Program-made: the position numbers and the translations under genes
The notes under the pieces: model-generated
The model's input: the letters and a program-made list of their open reading frames with translations, nothing else
What the model was told of the DNA's origin: nothing
Databases searched by the model: none
Shown: positions 12,742 through 20,752 of the stretch, piece by piece
Numbering within the stretch: position 1 is the stretch's first letter
Layout: every line of letters starts with the position of its first letter
Assembly (NCBI GenBank): GCA_937899715.1
Contig: CALCNX010000073.1
Location: 23,475-87,474, forward strand
Length of the DNA stretch: 64,000 nucleotides
DNA from: an uncultured bacterium
Lineage (GTDB): Bacteria > Bacteroidota > Ignavibacteria > Kapaibacteriales > UBA4661
Direction: 5' to 3'

Positions 12742-13065
12742 CTACTCGTCAGGAAGCACCCAATCAACGCTGCCCTCGTGCATATCCATACTTTGCACCA
12801 TACCAAAGGCGGCAGAGATTGACCATTCATCGCCGGAAGAAAGATTGTATGCGCTCAATAGCGTGATAACGACCGCGCCTGCTATTACCACAGGGCGGAA
12901 GAGCGCGGACAATTCGTTCGCAAACACATCGAAAGGGTTCATGCTTACGTCGCGGAGCGCATAGAGACGCGCGTGCAGGCGTTCCGCAAAATGGGGTTGA
13001 AAATGGCTTTCATTGGCGAAATTCTTGAAAGCCTCATCAAGACTGGGTTTGTTTGTGGGATTCAT
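12742..13065 (-). CDS. Small single-pass membrane protein, possible anti-sigma factor
   Basis: 107 residues: a soluble N-terminal part (about 1-58), one membrane segment (VVIAGAVVITLLSAYNL) and a short acidic C-terminal end. No zinc-binding anti-sigma motif is visible and no family is recognised. It starts 45 bases after the ECF sigma gene on the same strand, the position usually held by the cognate anti-sigma factor, and its cytoplasmic-helix-plus-one-membrane-span layout fits that. The assignment rests on position and topology alone. Confidence 0.6.
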   Translation of the reverse strand: MNPTNKPSLDEAFKNFANESHFQPHFAERLHARLYALRDVSMNPFDVFANELSALFRPVVIAGAVVITLLSAYNLSSGDEWSISAAFGMVQSMDMHEGSVDWVLPDE

Positions 13066-13110
13066 GGCAATATCTCGTTTCGTAGAATAAAGAATATCCT
13101 CAAAATGGCA

Positions 13111-13590
13111 TCATTCTTCCATCATATCCGTAAAGTGCGGCGCAAGCAAATCGCGCAATTTTTTTCGTGCAATCGAAAGCCGTGAAAGTACCGTGCCGAT
13201 AGGAATAGCAAGGATTTCTGCCGTCTCTTCGGTGGAATAACCATTCACGAGGCGTAACACAACGACATCCCGTGCATCGGCGGAAAGCCGTGCCAGCGCT
13301 TGTTCGATGAGTGCCATGTCGCCGTGCGGTTCTGCATCATTACTGCGGATATCGGCGGCATCTTCCACAGGGCGGAAGAGCGTAAAACGGTGCTTGCGGC
13401 GCTTGAGTTCGTTGAGCGAGAGGTTGATAGCGATGCGCGTCAGATATGTTTTCACGCTTGAGTCGCCGCGAAACTTCGGGAGTGCTTCGTAAAATCGTAT
13501 AAATACTTGCTGACCGATTTCATCTACCTCGTCGCAGCGCCCGAGCATACCCGTGATGGTCGCAGCGATAGGGCGCTCGTAGCGGCGCAC
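13111..13590 (-). CDS. ECF-type RNA polymerase sigma factor (start uncertain)
   Basis: Sigma-70 family, ECF type. Region 2 shows IGQQVFIRFYEALPKFRG, then KTYLTRIAINLSLNELKRRK; region 4 shows LSADARDVVVLRLVNGYSTEETAEIL followed by a helix-turn-helix. The first conventional start is GTG at 13590, giving 159 residues, but the frame stays open to a TGA at 13681-13683 and the extra codons read like a genuine region 2 N-terminus (DTDLIAATLGGDGAAFTLI). That stretch contains no ATG, GTG or TTG, so the gene may use a rare start (CTG at 13665 is in frame) or have suffered a frameshift. It heads a minus-strand cluster with a candidate anti-sigma and a CpxP-like gene. Confidence 0.88.
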   Translation of the reverse strand: MRRYERPIAATITGMLGRCDEVDEIGQQVFIRFYEALPKFRGDSSVKTYLTRIAINLSLNELKRRKHRFTLFRPVEDAADIRSNDAEPHGDMALIEQALARLSADARDVVVLRLVNGYSTEETAEILAIPIGTVLSRLSIARKKLRDLLAPHFTDMMEE

Positions 13591-13753
13591 TATGAGCGTA
13601 AAAGCAGCACCGTCGCCGCCGAGCGTTGCTGCAATGAGGTCTGTATCGCTGAGGTCGGTCTTCAGAACGTCAGAGAAGGTTCAGTGAGTAATGAATTGCT
13701 TATCAGGGATTAGACAGAGGGTGGGTAGAAAATATTCACAAATTGCTGTGGTT

Positions 13754-13951
13754 CTATTTTGTTTTCAGCACCTGGCGGAAAACTTCGATTCCTTTTTCCT
13801 TGAAGTTGCTTAAAGTTTTTTCGTGTTTTACTTTGTAGAATTGCTCAAAGCTATTTGGGCGGACAGGATTGAAGAAAATTGTATCATTCGGCAAAAGTAG
13901 ACCTAATGCGGTTTTCAGAAAAATGTTACGCAACTTCAAAAATAATTTCAA
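13754..13951 (-). CDS. Possible small hypothetical protein or gene remnant
   Basis: A 65-codon frame starting MKLFLKLRNIFLKTALGLLL and ending in a basic, helical stretch (KEKGIEVFRQVLKTK). The composition is protein-like, with a hydrophobic start and mixed charged tail, but no family is recognised, and the region is A/T-rich. It may be a real short protein or the remnant of a longer gene. Confidence 0.3.
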   Translation of the reverse strand: MKLFLKLRNIFLKTALGLLLPNDTIFFNPVRPNSFEQFYKVKHEKTLSNFKEKGIEVFRQVLKTK

Positions 13952-13998
13952 CGTAAAAATGGCATTACATTTCTAAAAGTACATCCTCGGAAAAGAAG

Positions 13999-14037
13999 GC
14001 CTCGCGACCGAATTAAATACTGCTCGTGGGGCTTTTT
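13999..14037 (-). terminator. Hairpin terminator at the end of meaB, similar to the rpoC terminator
   Basis: GCCTCGCGA (13999-14007) pairs with TCGTGGGGC (14024-14032) using two G-U pairs. On the minus strand it follows the meaB stop within a few bases and ends in CTTCTTTT; on the plus strand it is followed by TTTTTCT, so it may act both ways. The minus-strand sequence GCCCCACGAGCAGTATT nearly repeats the rpoC terminator at 8510-8526. Confidence 0.65.
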
Positions 14038-15075
14038 CTATTCCACCTTTTTCTTCCATACCGTCTCCAAAGCCCCCAAAAACTGTACCGCCGCCGATGT
14101 TGGCGAGAGTGTTTCCTCGAACACGCTTTGCTCTAGTGCGCTCTTGAGAGCGCGAAGTTCCGGCTCGCGCTCCACCAATCGCTGAAGGCCGTTATTGACT
14201 GCTTCGCGCATCCAGCGTACTGCCTGCGAGCGTCGTAATTGCTTAATGCGTTCGGGGTTCTCTTTAGCAAACCGCGTCATAGTTCCCCAAATTTCTTCCA
14301 AACCACTCCGTTCCACAGCACTGCATAGCACGACAGGTACTTGCCAATCCTCGTATTTTGGCGCTGCAAAGTGCAGCCCGTTACGGATATGCTGCGCAGC
14401 ACGCTCGGCTGCTTCACGGTTCGATGCTTCCGCTTTGTTGATAGCTATACCGTCGGCAAGTTCCATAATGCCCCGTTTCATTCCTTGCAACTCATCGCCC
14501 GCACCGGCAAGCGCCAGCACAAGAAAAAAATCTACCATCTGCGCAACGGCTGTTTCTGACTGCCCCACACCGACCGTTTCCACAAGCACAATATCGAATC
14601 CCGCCGCCTCGCACAGAAGCATTGTTTCGCGGGTGCGCCGTGCCACACCGCCTAATGTTTTACCTGCGGGTGAAGGACGAATAAAAGCGCTATCGGAGCG
14701 CGAAAGCTCCATCATGCGGGTTTTATCACCCAGAATACTGCCGCCCGTGCGTTCGCTCGACGGGTCTATTGCCAGCACCGCCACTTTTTTATTTGCTTGA
14801 ATAAGCATGAGTCCGAATGCCTCAATAAACGTGCTTTTGCCCACACCCGGCACACCGGTAATGCCGATTCTCCTTGACTTACCCGTGTGCGGTAGAATCG
14901 TGTTCAAGAGTTCTTGCGCTTTATCCGCATCCTCCGCCCGAGCACTTTCCACAAGCGTAATAGCTTTTGCTAAAGCACGGCGATTGCCGGAGCAGAGCGC
15001 CTCAGCGAGTGCTTGAACACTTGTTTGAATACTTGCTTGTTTGCTTGCCGTCGTGAGTGGCGCATCACTCTTCAT
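14038..15075 (-). CDS. meaB: MeaB/ArgK-type GTPase (methylmalonyl-CoA mutase chaperone)
   Basis: 345 residues of the G3E-type P-loop GTPase family MeaB, which protects and reloads adenosylcobalamin-dependent acyl-CoA mutases. The Walker A motif GVPGVGKS lies at residues 74-81, followed by VAVLAIDPSS, GGSILGDKTRM and the switch-like VETVGVGQSE, all family hallmarks. The usual partner, methylmalonyl-CoA mutase, is not in this window. It follows ccmB by 17 bases on the same strand. Confidence 0.95.
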   Translation of the reverse strand: MKSDAPLTTASKQASIQTSVQALAEALCSGNRRALAKAITLVESARAEDADKAQELLNTILPHTGKSRRIGITGVPGVGKSTFIEAFGLMLIQANKKVAVLAIDPSSERTGGSILGDKTRMMELSRSDSAFIRPSPAGKTLGGVARRTRETMLLCEAAGFDIVLVETVGVGQSETAVAQMVDFFLVLALAGAGDELQGMKRGIMELADGIAINKAEASNREAAERAAQHIRNGLHFAAPKYEDWQVPVVLCSAVERSGLEEIWGTMTRFAKENPERIKQLRRSQAVRWMREAVNNGLQRLVEREPELRALKSALEQSVFEETLSPTSAAVQFLGALETVWKKKVE

Positions 15076-15092
15076 CTTGCCTCCATTATTGA

Positions 15093-15764
15093 CTACTCTT
15101 TCCAGACAAAATCAAAAAGCATAAAGGAAACAGCAATCACCACGACCATATACGCACCGATAATTTGAAAATTATTCCGTGCCTCAGCGAAAGCAACACC
15201 GGAGAGCGCTTGGTACGTGGTTTCCACACCGGAAAGAATAAGCGGCAGAAGCACCGGAAACGATAGCACCGGAAAAAGTGCCGCTTTGGTATTCGCTTTT
15301 GCAATGATAGCCGCAATAATCGTCGTCGCGCTTGCCGTAGCAAGGCTTCCCAGCACAAAACTTGTCCAGAAGAGCAGTGGGGAACGAATTTCGACATCAT
15401 TGATAAACACAAAAAATGCAATCGTTGCCAAACCGTACAACAGAAGCGTCAGCGCCATATTGAAGAGAAGTTTGCCAAAGTAAATAGCCAGCGAAGGTGC
15501 ATGAAGACTGAGCATGAGCGATGTGCCGCGCTCCTCTTCGCTCACAAAACTTTTCTGCAAGCCCGTCATCGCACTAAAAAAAAGGACTATCCACAGCATA
15601 GATGCCGCAATACCATTAGTGATTTTTTCTCCTGCCGAGCTAAATGCAATAACAGCGACCGCAGTCAACACGAACATCAAAATAGCATTCATCGCATAGC
15701 GCGTCTTGACTTCACTACGAACATCTTTGAGAAAAACAGCAATCACGCTTCGCAGCATCTTCAT
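15093..15764 (-). CDS. ccmB: Heme exporter protein CcmB-like permease
   Basis: 223 residues with about six membrane segments, matching the CcmB family of the cytochrome c maturation ABC transporter. The N-terminal FLKDVRSEVKTRYAMNAI and SEEERGTSLMLS motifs are characteristic, and the length is normal (about 220). Its start overlaps the stop of the large surface-protein gene upstream (ATGA at 15761-15764), so translation is coupled to an apparently unrelated protein. The usual partners ccmA and ccmC are absent from the window; they may lie elsewhere. Confidence 0.88.
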   Translation of the reverse strand: MKMLRSVIAVFLKDVRSEVKTRYAMNAILMFVLTAVAVIAFSSAGEKITNGIAASMLWIVLFFSAMTGLQKSFVSEEERGTSLMLSLHAPSLAIYFGKLLFNMALTLLLYGLATIAFFVFINDVEIRSPLLFWTSFVLGSLATASATTIIAAIIAKANTKAALFPVLSFPVLLPLILSGVETTYQALSGVAFAEARNNFQIIGAYMVVVIAVSFMLFDFVWKE

Positions 15765-18439
15765 AGCCGCACCCTCGCACCGATATTAAGCGTAACTTGC
15801 GAGATGCGCCACGAACCGCCATCTATAATGCTTCCAAGCGGATACGAATAGAGCGCTTCGGCACAAAAAGCGATATTACGCCATATCGGAAGAGTAATCC
15901 CCACGCCTCCAACAGCCGATGGAATCAACGTTTGCAAAGCCGGAAGTTCGCCGATAAGCGTACGGGCTTTATTTTCCGGGCGGTCGAGAAGTTTGAAATT
16001 GTCGGGTGTTACCACTTCAGCATGAGAATCTATTGCTTTGCTAAGTGCGTATGCGGCTTTCACACCCAGAAGTGCATAAAAATTGTTTGTTATGAATAAC
16101 TCGCCCGCAAGCGTTAAGGACAAGTACGAATTTTGCAAACTGAGCGTCTGCGCAAGCCAAAGCGGGGCAAGCGAACCATCCAACAGTCTCACGGAGCCTG
16201 CTACAACAGTGTCAGCAGCGCGAAGGTTTCCGGGCAAGCGCTCAAGCCCAACACGCGCCGACACGCCAAACAACGACGACATACGATGCCCCAACACCAC
16301 ACCAACACCCGTCGGCAGAATACTCACGCTTTGGTCGCTGGAAAATGTTCCCACAGCAGGTATGCCGGGTAGCGCCCCAAAACTTGCGTCATGCGACGTA
16401 ATGCTCACAGAGCCAAACACACCCGCATACCACAGCGTACGCTTGGGGCAATAATCTGTTTCTCCTTGTGTAAGCGTCAGAAGATTGTCCGTGCCGAGTT
16501 GGTCTTTCGCAAAGCAAAGTGTGTAAATGCTTTTATTTCCGGCAATATCGCTGAGTTCCAAAAGTGCTCGCCCGCTTCCGGTCTGACGTGCTTCATCGAA
16601 CACGAGTTCGGCTTGGGGTGCTCCTGCGGAAATACTTGGCTCAGACAGCACCAAACCGCCTGAATTTATCACTCGTGCCGAGGCAAGCCCACGGTCATCC
16701 TCGCGGTCATCACGTATGAGTATCTTCGCCCGCCCGCTTGCGGCTGCCGTGAGTGGCTTCAAGAGCCGCCCGCCGACTTCTTCATCGCTCAGCTGAAGCC
16801 TCGCCAATGCACGGCGCTGAAGGAGTTGCTCGAATTGCTCTTCTGCCGTGAGCGTGTCCGACGATGTACGCTGCGGCAGCTTTGCGGTTGCCTGCACACC
16901 ATTACTTGGAGCGGGTGTTTTCTCTCGTGACCCATTCTGCAATTTTGTGTATAAAATATCCATCGTAGGCGGTAAGGTATCCTTCACGGCAGTCAATTGC
17001 AGGAAGGACTGCCCAATCATATTGCCGTACGCATCGTAGCTATCTTGCCCATAGCCAAAACCATAACTATACAATCCAAACGGCTCATTACAATCAAACG
17101 TGTGCGTCCCAAAGCCTAGGCTGATTTGTGCGAGGTCGTAACGGCTTTCACCAAAGGGCACAAAGGCTTTTTCGCTCACCGGTTTGCCGTCAATTCTCAG
17201 ACTGGGCGCTGCTTGGCGGGGAACAACGATATTGACGTAATGCCGCCACTCACCGCGAATCGGTGTCGCCATGCGATAGTGCTTCAGAAATTGCTGCGTC
17301 GGGGTTATCAAAATCATCATCGGGTCGCCAATAGAATCCAGCGAGTTGACAAAACCGTGTGCGAACTGAGCAACCATAATGCGCTTGTCGCCCGTGATTT
17401 GCGTGTGGTTTGTCACGTTGCCGTCTTCATAGAATTCGCCCGCATTCAGCACAGAAACAAGCTGCCCATTGGAAAAAACCTTTGTGTCATTTTCCGCTGC
17501 GACGACCCGAATTGTGGATTTGGTGCGCCCGAAAAATTTCCCGACGTAATAATGCCGCCCCCACGCCGATACAGGTGGAAGCTGCTCTACAAGGTGATTA
17601 TACCCTTGTTCGGGAATCGGTATGTATGCGCCACTGTGCCCGCTAAAGACTGCAACGGGCTTATTTGCTTGCACAAGCGTTCCGGTCAAATCCGATGCCA
17701 GGCTTTTGCCCGCAGATGCGCCGCTCACCTGATAAACATCGCCCTTGCGGAGTTGCACAGTAAAAGGCACGTTGGCAGGCTTGCCTGCTGCGGTGAGAGA
17801 TGTTGGCGTAATGGTGACACTTGTGCTGTCTTCAGTAGCAATCACAGCAAGCTGCCCGATAAGACTTTCTGTCAATCGGTAATACGAAATAGCGCGGTAC
17901 TCCGTTCCAAGCGCTTCCACAGGCAAGCCCATAAAACTATCGGTTGTTTGAAAGCGATGGCTAAGACCATAGACACTGACAGGCTTTTCAGAGGTAATAT
18001 GCACAGCGAGACGCTCCGGTACTTCACTAGAGCGAATCTGTGCAGCAGTGTCAATGCGTACAGGCACAACCGTTCCGCCCCGTATCCGGCTTTCTTGTTT
18101 GAAGAGAAGCCCATCAATCTCAATACGAATCCGCGTATCTTCGCTGGAAGTAATGAATAATTCCAAAAAAAGTTGATTCAACTGCGGGAGCCTTCCTGTG
18201 CGGGGGTCGCGCTTCGATTCATTATCATTTTTCTGGAAACACACCCAGAAATCACGCCCTTCGGACGTTGCTTTCACCGTTTCCTGCATTCGTTCAGGCT
18301 TCCCGACGTTTTTTTGAGCAAAGACCGAAAGGGTTGTCAAGAGAAAAGCAAGTGGAAAAGAATACGCCAGAAAGCGTACAGACCGCTTACGGTGGGATTT
18401 CTGAGATGTTTTTTGCAAGAATGAAATAAGACGATCCAT
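15761..18439 (-). CDS. Large secreted protein with IgGFc-binding-like domain and C-terminal barrel
   Basis: 892 residues. A basic N-terminus and hydrophobic segment (FLAYSFPLAFLLTTLSVFAQ) form a signal peptide. Residues about 60-480 resemble the IgGFc-binding N-terminal domain found in many Bacteroidota surface proteins (EGRDFWVCFQKN near the start, then SEKPVSVYGLSHRFQTTDS, AVFSGHSGAYIPI). A linker with short charged repeats follows, and the last 200 residues look like outer-membrane beta strands ending in LNIGARVRL. Probably surface-exposed and anchored by its own barrel. The ligand is unknown; the name comes from mucin-related proteins and says little about bacterial function. Confidence 0.75.
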   Translation of the reverse strand: MDRLISFLQKTSQKSHRKRSVRFLAYSFPLAFLLTTLSVFAQKNVGKPERMQETVKATSEGRDFWVCFQKNDNESKRDPRTGRLPQLNQLFLELFITSSEDTRIRIEIDGLLFKQESRIRGGTVVPVRIDTAAQIRSSEVPERLAVHITSEKPVSVYGLSHRFQTTDSFMGLPVEALGTEYRAISYYRLTESLIGQLAVIATEDSTSVTITPTSLTAAGKPANVPFTVQLRKGDVYQVSGASAGKSLASDLTGTLVQANKPVAVFSGHSGAYIPIPEQGYNHLVEQLPPVSAWGRHYYVGKFFGRTKSTIRVVAAENDTKVFSNGQLVSVLNAGEFYEDGNVTNHTQITGDKRIMVAQFAHGFVNSLDSIGDPMMILITPTQQFLKHYRMATPIRGEWRHYVNIVVPRQAAPSLRIDGKPVSEKAFVPFGESRYDLAQISLGFGTHTFDCNEPFGLYSYGFGYGQDSYDAYGNMIGQSFLQLTAVKDTLPPTMDILYTKLQNGSREKTPAPSNGVQATAKLPQRTSSDTLTAEEQFEQLLQRRALARLQLSDEEVGGRLLKPLTAAASGRAKILIRDDREDDRGLASARVINSGGLVLSEPSISAGAPQAELVFDEARQTGSGRALLELSDIAGNKSIYTLCFAKDQLGTDNLLTLTQGETDYCPKRTLWYAGVFGSVSITSHDASFGALPGIPAVGTFSSDQSVSILPTGVGVVLGHRMSSLFGVSARVGLERLPGNLRAADTVVAGSVRLLDGSLAPLWLAQTLSLQNSYLSLTLAGELFITNNFYALLGVKAAYALSKAIDSHAEVVTPDNFKLLDRPENKARTLIGELPALQTLIPSAVGGVGITLPIWRNIAFCAEALYSYPLGSIIDGGSWRISQVTLNIGARVRL

Positions 18440-18463
18440 GAAGCAGAAGAAAAATGGGAAGAA

Positions 18464-19075
18464 TTAACGAAGCACGTTGCGAAGAGCTTTGCGCAAAAGC
18501 TGCTCGACGGTAAATTGGACATTCGGGTCGGCTTGCAGAGCGGACTTGATAGCTTTGTCGGCGGCGGCGCGTTGGTAGCCGAGTTTGACCATCGCGGCAA
18601 GGGTTTCTTCGCGCACATCGCGCTGCGTGGCGCTTGCAATCGCGTCTTCGGGCGATTCCTCGAAGCCTTCGACCTTGCCGATTTTGTCCCTCAGTTCCAC
18701 AATAATCCGTTCGGCTGTCTTTTTGCCCACACCGGGCAGTTTTTGCAAGCGCGAGAGGTCGCCACGCATGATGGTATCTTGCAGTTCGGGCAAATTGCCG
18801 GCAGACAAAATCGTAATGGCAATTTTGGGTCCGATACCGCTAATGGAAATAAGCAATTTGAAAATATCACGCTCCGCATCGCTCAGGAAGCCAAAAAGCT
18901 GCTGTGCATCTTCGCGGACAATCATCATCGTCAGCAGTGTAACGGGCGCTCCTACATCGGGCAGTTTATCGGAAGTAATCGTCGAGACGGAAACCTGATA
19001 GCCAACACCGCCGCAGTCTATCACGACATCAACGGGCGTTTTATGGACGAGCGAACCGCGAAGTTGAGCAATCAT
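18464..19075 (-). CDS. ruvA: Holliday junction branch migration protein RuvA
   Basis: 203 residues, the usual RuvA length. The N-terminal OB-fold begins MIAQLRGSLVHKTPVDVVID; two helix-hairpin-helix motifs follow (LLISISGIGPKIAITIL and LQKLPGVGKKTAERIIVEL); and a C-terminal domain (EETLAAMVKLGYQRAAADKAI) contacts RuvB. RuvA tetramers hold Holliday junctions for the RuvB motor. ruvB is not adjacent. It is transcribed ahead of the IgGFc-domain gene, 24 bases apart, so they may share a transcript. Confidence 0.97.
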   Translation of the reverse strand: MIAQLRGSLVHKTPVDVVIDCGGVGYQVSVSTITSDKLPDVGAPVTLLTMMIVREDAQQLFGFLSDAERDIFKLLISISGIGPKIAITILSAGNLPELQDTIMRGDLSRLQKLPGVGKKTAERIIVELRDKIGKVEGFEESPEDAIASATQRDVREETLAAMVKLGYQRAAADKAIKSALQADPNVQFTVEQLLRKALRNVLR

Positions 19076-19150
19076 AGCGCCTAGAATGGATGCAAAGAAT
19101 GATACGAAAAATAATACGACGAATCGTGAAAATGTGGGGAACTGGACAAG

Positions 19151-19537
19151 TTAGGAGATGTTCATCACTTCAAATGCCTTCAGCAAGGGCTGGTAATGGC
19201 AAAGCAACGTGTAGTCATGCGTTGATTCTTTGCCCTCGGCATTCAGCAGAATGACTCGTACATCCACGGTGGCGGCATCTTTCTGACGCGAAGATTCGTC
19301 CGGCAGACGCAAAAAGCCGCGAATAATGATTGCCACTACCTGCGTGTACCCAGTGTTACAAAGCCTGACAAGTTGCCTGATAACCGCCGCGTTCAGCCCC
19401 ACGCCTACACCCATCTTCGGGAATGCGGTATAAAGCTGCTGTTTGTCCAACAACATTCGTTTGTCATTACCGGCAAATTCCGGTATTTCACGGAGAATCA
19501 CCTCAACAATATCTTCTTGTACTGGTTTCGGCGGCAT
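19151..19537 (-). CDS. Hypothetical protein
   Basis: 128 residues with no signal peptide or membrane segment and no recognised family. It mixes a helical N-terminal part (QEDIVEVILREIPEFAGNDK) with a beta-rich C-terminal half (ATVDVRVILLNAEGKESTHDYTL). It lies 75 bases upstream of ruvA on the same strand and is divergent from the glycosyltransferase gene. Confidence 0.7.
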   Translation of the reverse strand: MPPKPVQEDIVEVILREIPEFAGNDKRMLLDKQQLYTAFPKMGVGVGLNAAVIRQLVRLCNTGYTQVVAIIIRGFLRLPDESSRQKDAATVDVRVILLNAEGKESTHDYTLLCHYQPLLKAFEVMNIS

Positions 19538-19657
19538 GGGTGCTGTTGGTTAGGGGTAAAAAAGTAATGACTGCAAAATATTCCATTTGCACACGAGTAC
19601 AAAACGTAGGAACTTGCAAAGTACGATATTTCACGAAAAAACTCACGTCTTGTTTTT

Positions 19658-20737
19658 ATGCTTCCAATAATTCGTTCCGTTCTTGTCATTCGTCTCAGTT
19701 CTATGGGCGATGTGCTGCTCGCCACAGCGCTTGTTCGTGAACTCCGCACGCAGTTTCCCGATGCGCGGATAGATGTGTGCGTGAATGAAGAATGGAGCGA
19801 TATTTTCCGTTACAATCCGCATTGCAGCAATGTTCTCGCCTATAATCGTTCATGGTCTCGTACTGAACTTTCTCGGTGGAAAAAAGAAATCCAACAATCG
19901 CTGCAAGAAACGACGGGCAACACGCGCTACGATTGGATTCTCGACCTTCAGCGCAACCACCGTTCACGCCGCATCAGAAGCGGGCTGGGGCAAAATGTAC
20001 GCCGAATCAAGAAGCATCGCGTCCATAAACTTGCTCTTGTGCATTTGAAAAGCAATTTTCATTCCAAAACACTGCATAGTACCGAACGCTACCGTGAAAC
20101 CGCAGCAACACTGGATGTACACGATGACGGGCAGGGTTTGGAATTTTGGTTGCCGGAGGAGAAGGTGCGGCATATTCGTCAAGCAACAACAACAATATCA
20201 TCATCAGACATTGTCCGCATTGCTCTCGCTCCGGGAGCGCATCACGCCACAAAACGCTGGCTACCGGAGCATTTTGCGAACAGCGCACTCATACTTGCTG
20301 AACGCTTTCGGAGCGAGGGCAGAGAATCCGAAATTGTCCTATTGGGTGGGAAAGCGGATACAGACTTGTGCGCGGACGTAGCATCGCTTTTAGAAGGGAA
20401 AGTGCGCGTAGAAAATGCTTACAGCGCATCATCACTCATGGACACCACACGAATGTTAGATTCGTGTTCGCTACTTCTCTGCAACGATACGGGTGTGATG
20501 CACCTTGCCGCAGCGCGTGGGGTTCCGCTTGTGGCGGTCTTTGGTTCGACGGTACCGGAATTGGGGTTTGCGCCATTTCGTGTGCCGCACCGCATTGCAC
20601 AGGCTCCCGTGGACTGCCGCCCATGCACGCACATCGGGCGCGAATCGTGCCCGAAAGGACATTTCAAGTGCATGAAACTCGTCTCAGCCGAAAGCGTAGC
20701 CGATGCTGCATGGGAACTGGTCGTGCAACAAGAATAG
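19658..20737 (+). CDS. Family 9 glycosyltransferase (heptosyltransferase-like)
   Basis: 359 residues, a GT-B fold enzyme of glycosyltransferase family 9, which adds heptose or a related sugar to the lipopolysaccharide inner core using an ADP-sugar donor. The start VLVIRLSSMGDVLLATALVR, the middle ALAPGAHHATKRWL, and the donor-site motif NDTGVMHLAAARGVPLVAVF are diagnostic. Close to the C-terminus, CRPCTHIGRESCPKGHFKCM is a cysteine-rich patch seen in several members. It stands alone and converges with hutH. Confidence 0.92.
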   Translation: MLPIIRSVLVIRLSSMGDVLLATALVRELRTQFPDARIDVCVNEEWSDIFRYNPHCSNVLAYNRSWSRTELSRWKKEIQQSLQETTGNTRYDWILDLQRNHRSRRIRSGLGQNVRRIKKHRVHKLALVHLKSNFHSKTLHSTERYRETAATLDVHDDGQGLEFWLPEEKVRHIRQATTTISSSDIVRIALAPGAHHATKRWLPEHFANSALILAERFRSEGRESEIVLLGGKADTDLCADVASLLEGKVRVENAYSASSLMDTTRMLDSCSLLLCNDTGVMHLAAARGVPLVAVFGSTVPELGFAPFRVPHRIAQAPVDCRPCTHIGRESCPKGHFKCMKLVSAESVADAAWELVVQQE

Positions 20738-20752
20738 TCTCCACCGGCAATA

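Larger units (their letters stand above)
13684..14037. other. Sparse spacer upstream of the sigma gene
   Basis: This stretch lies between the sigma-factor frame and the end of meaB. It holds only a doubtful 65-codon minus-strand frame (13754-13951) and a hairpin at 13999-14032. No promoter of the exact Bacteroidota type was seen for the sigma gene. Confidence 0.5.

Noticed and set aside
17126..18160. A 344-codon plus-strand open frame opposite the IgGFc-domain gene
   Set aside because: Its sequence is antisense to a long gene with clear signal peptide and domains; the frame shows no motifs.
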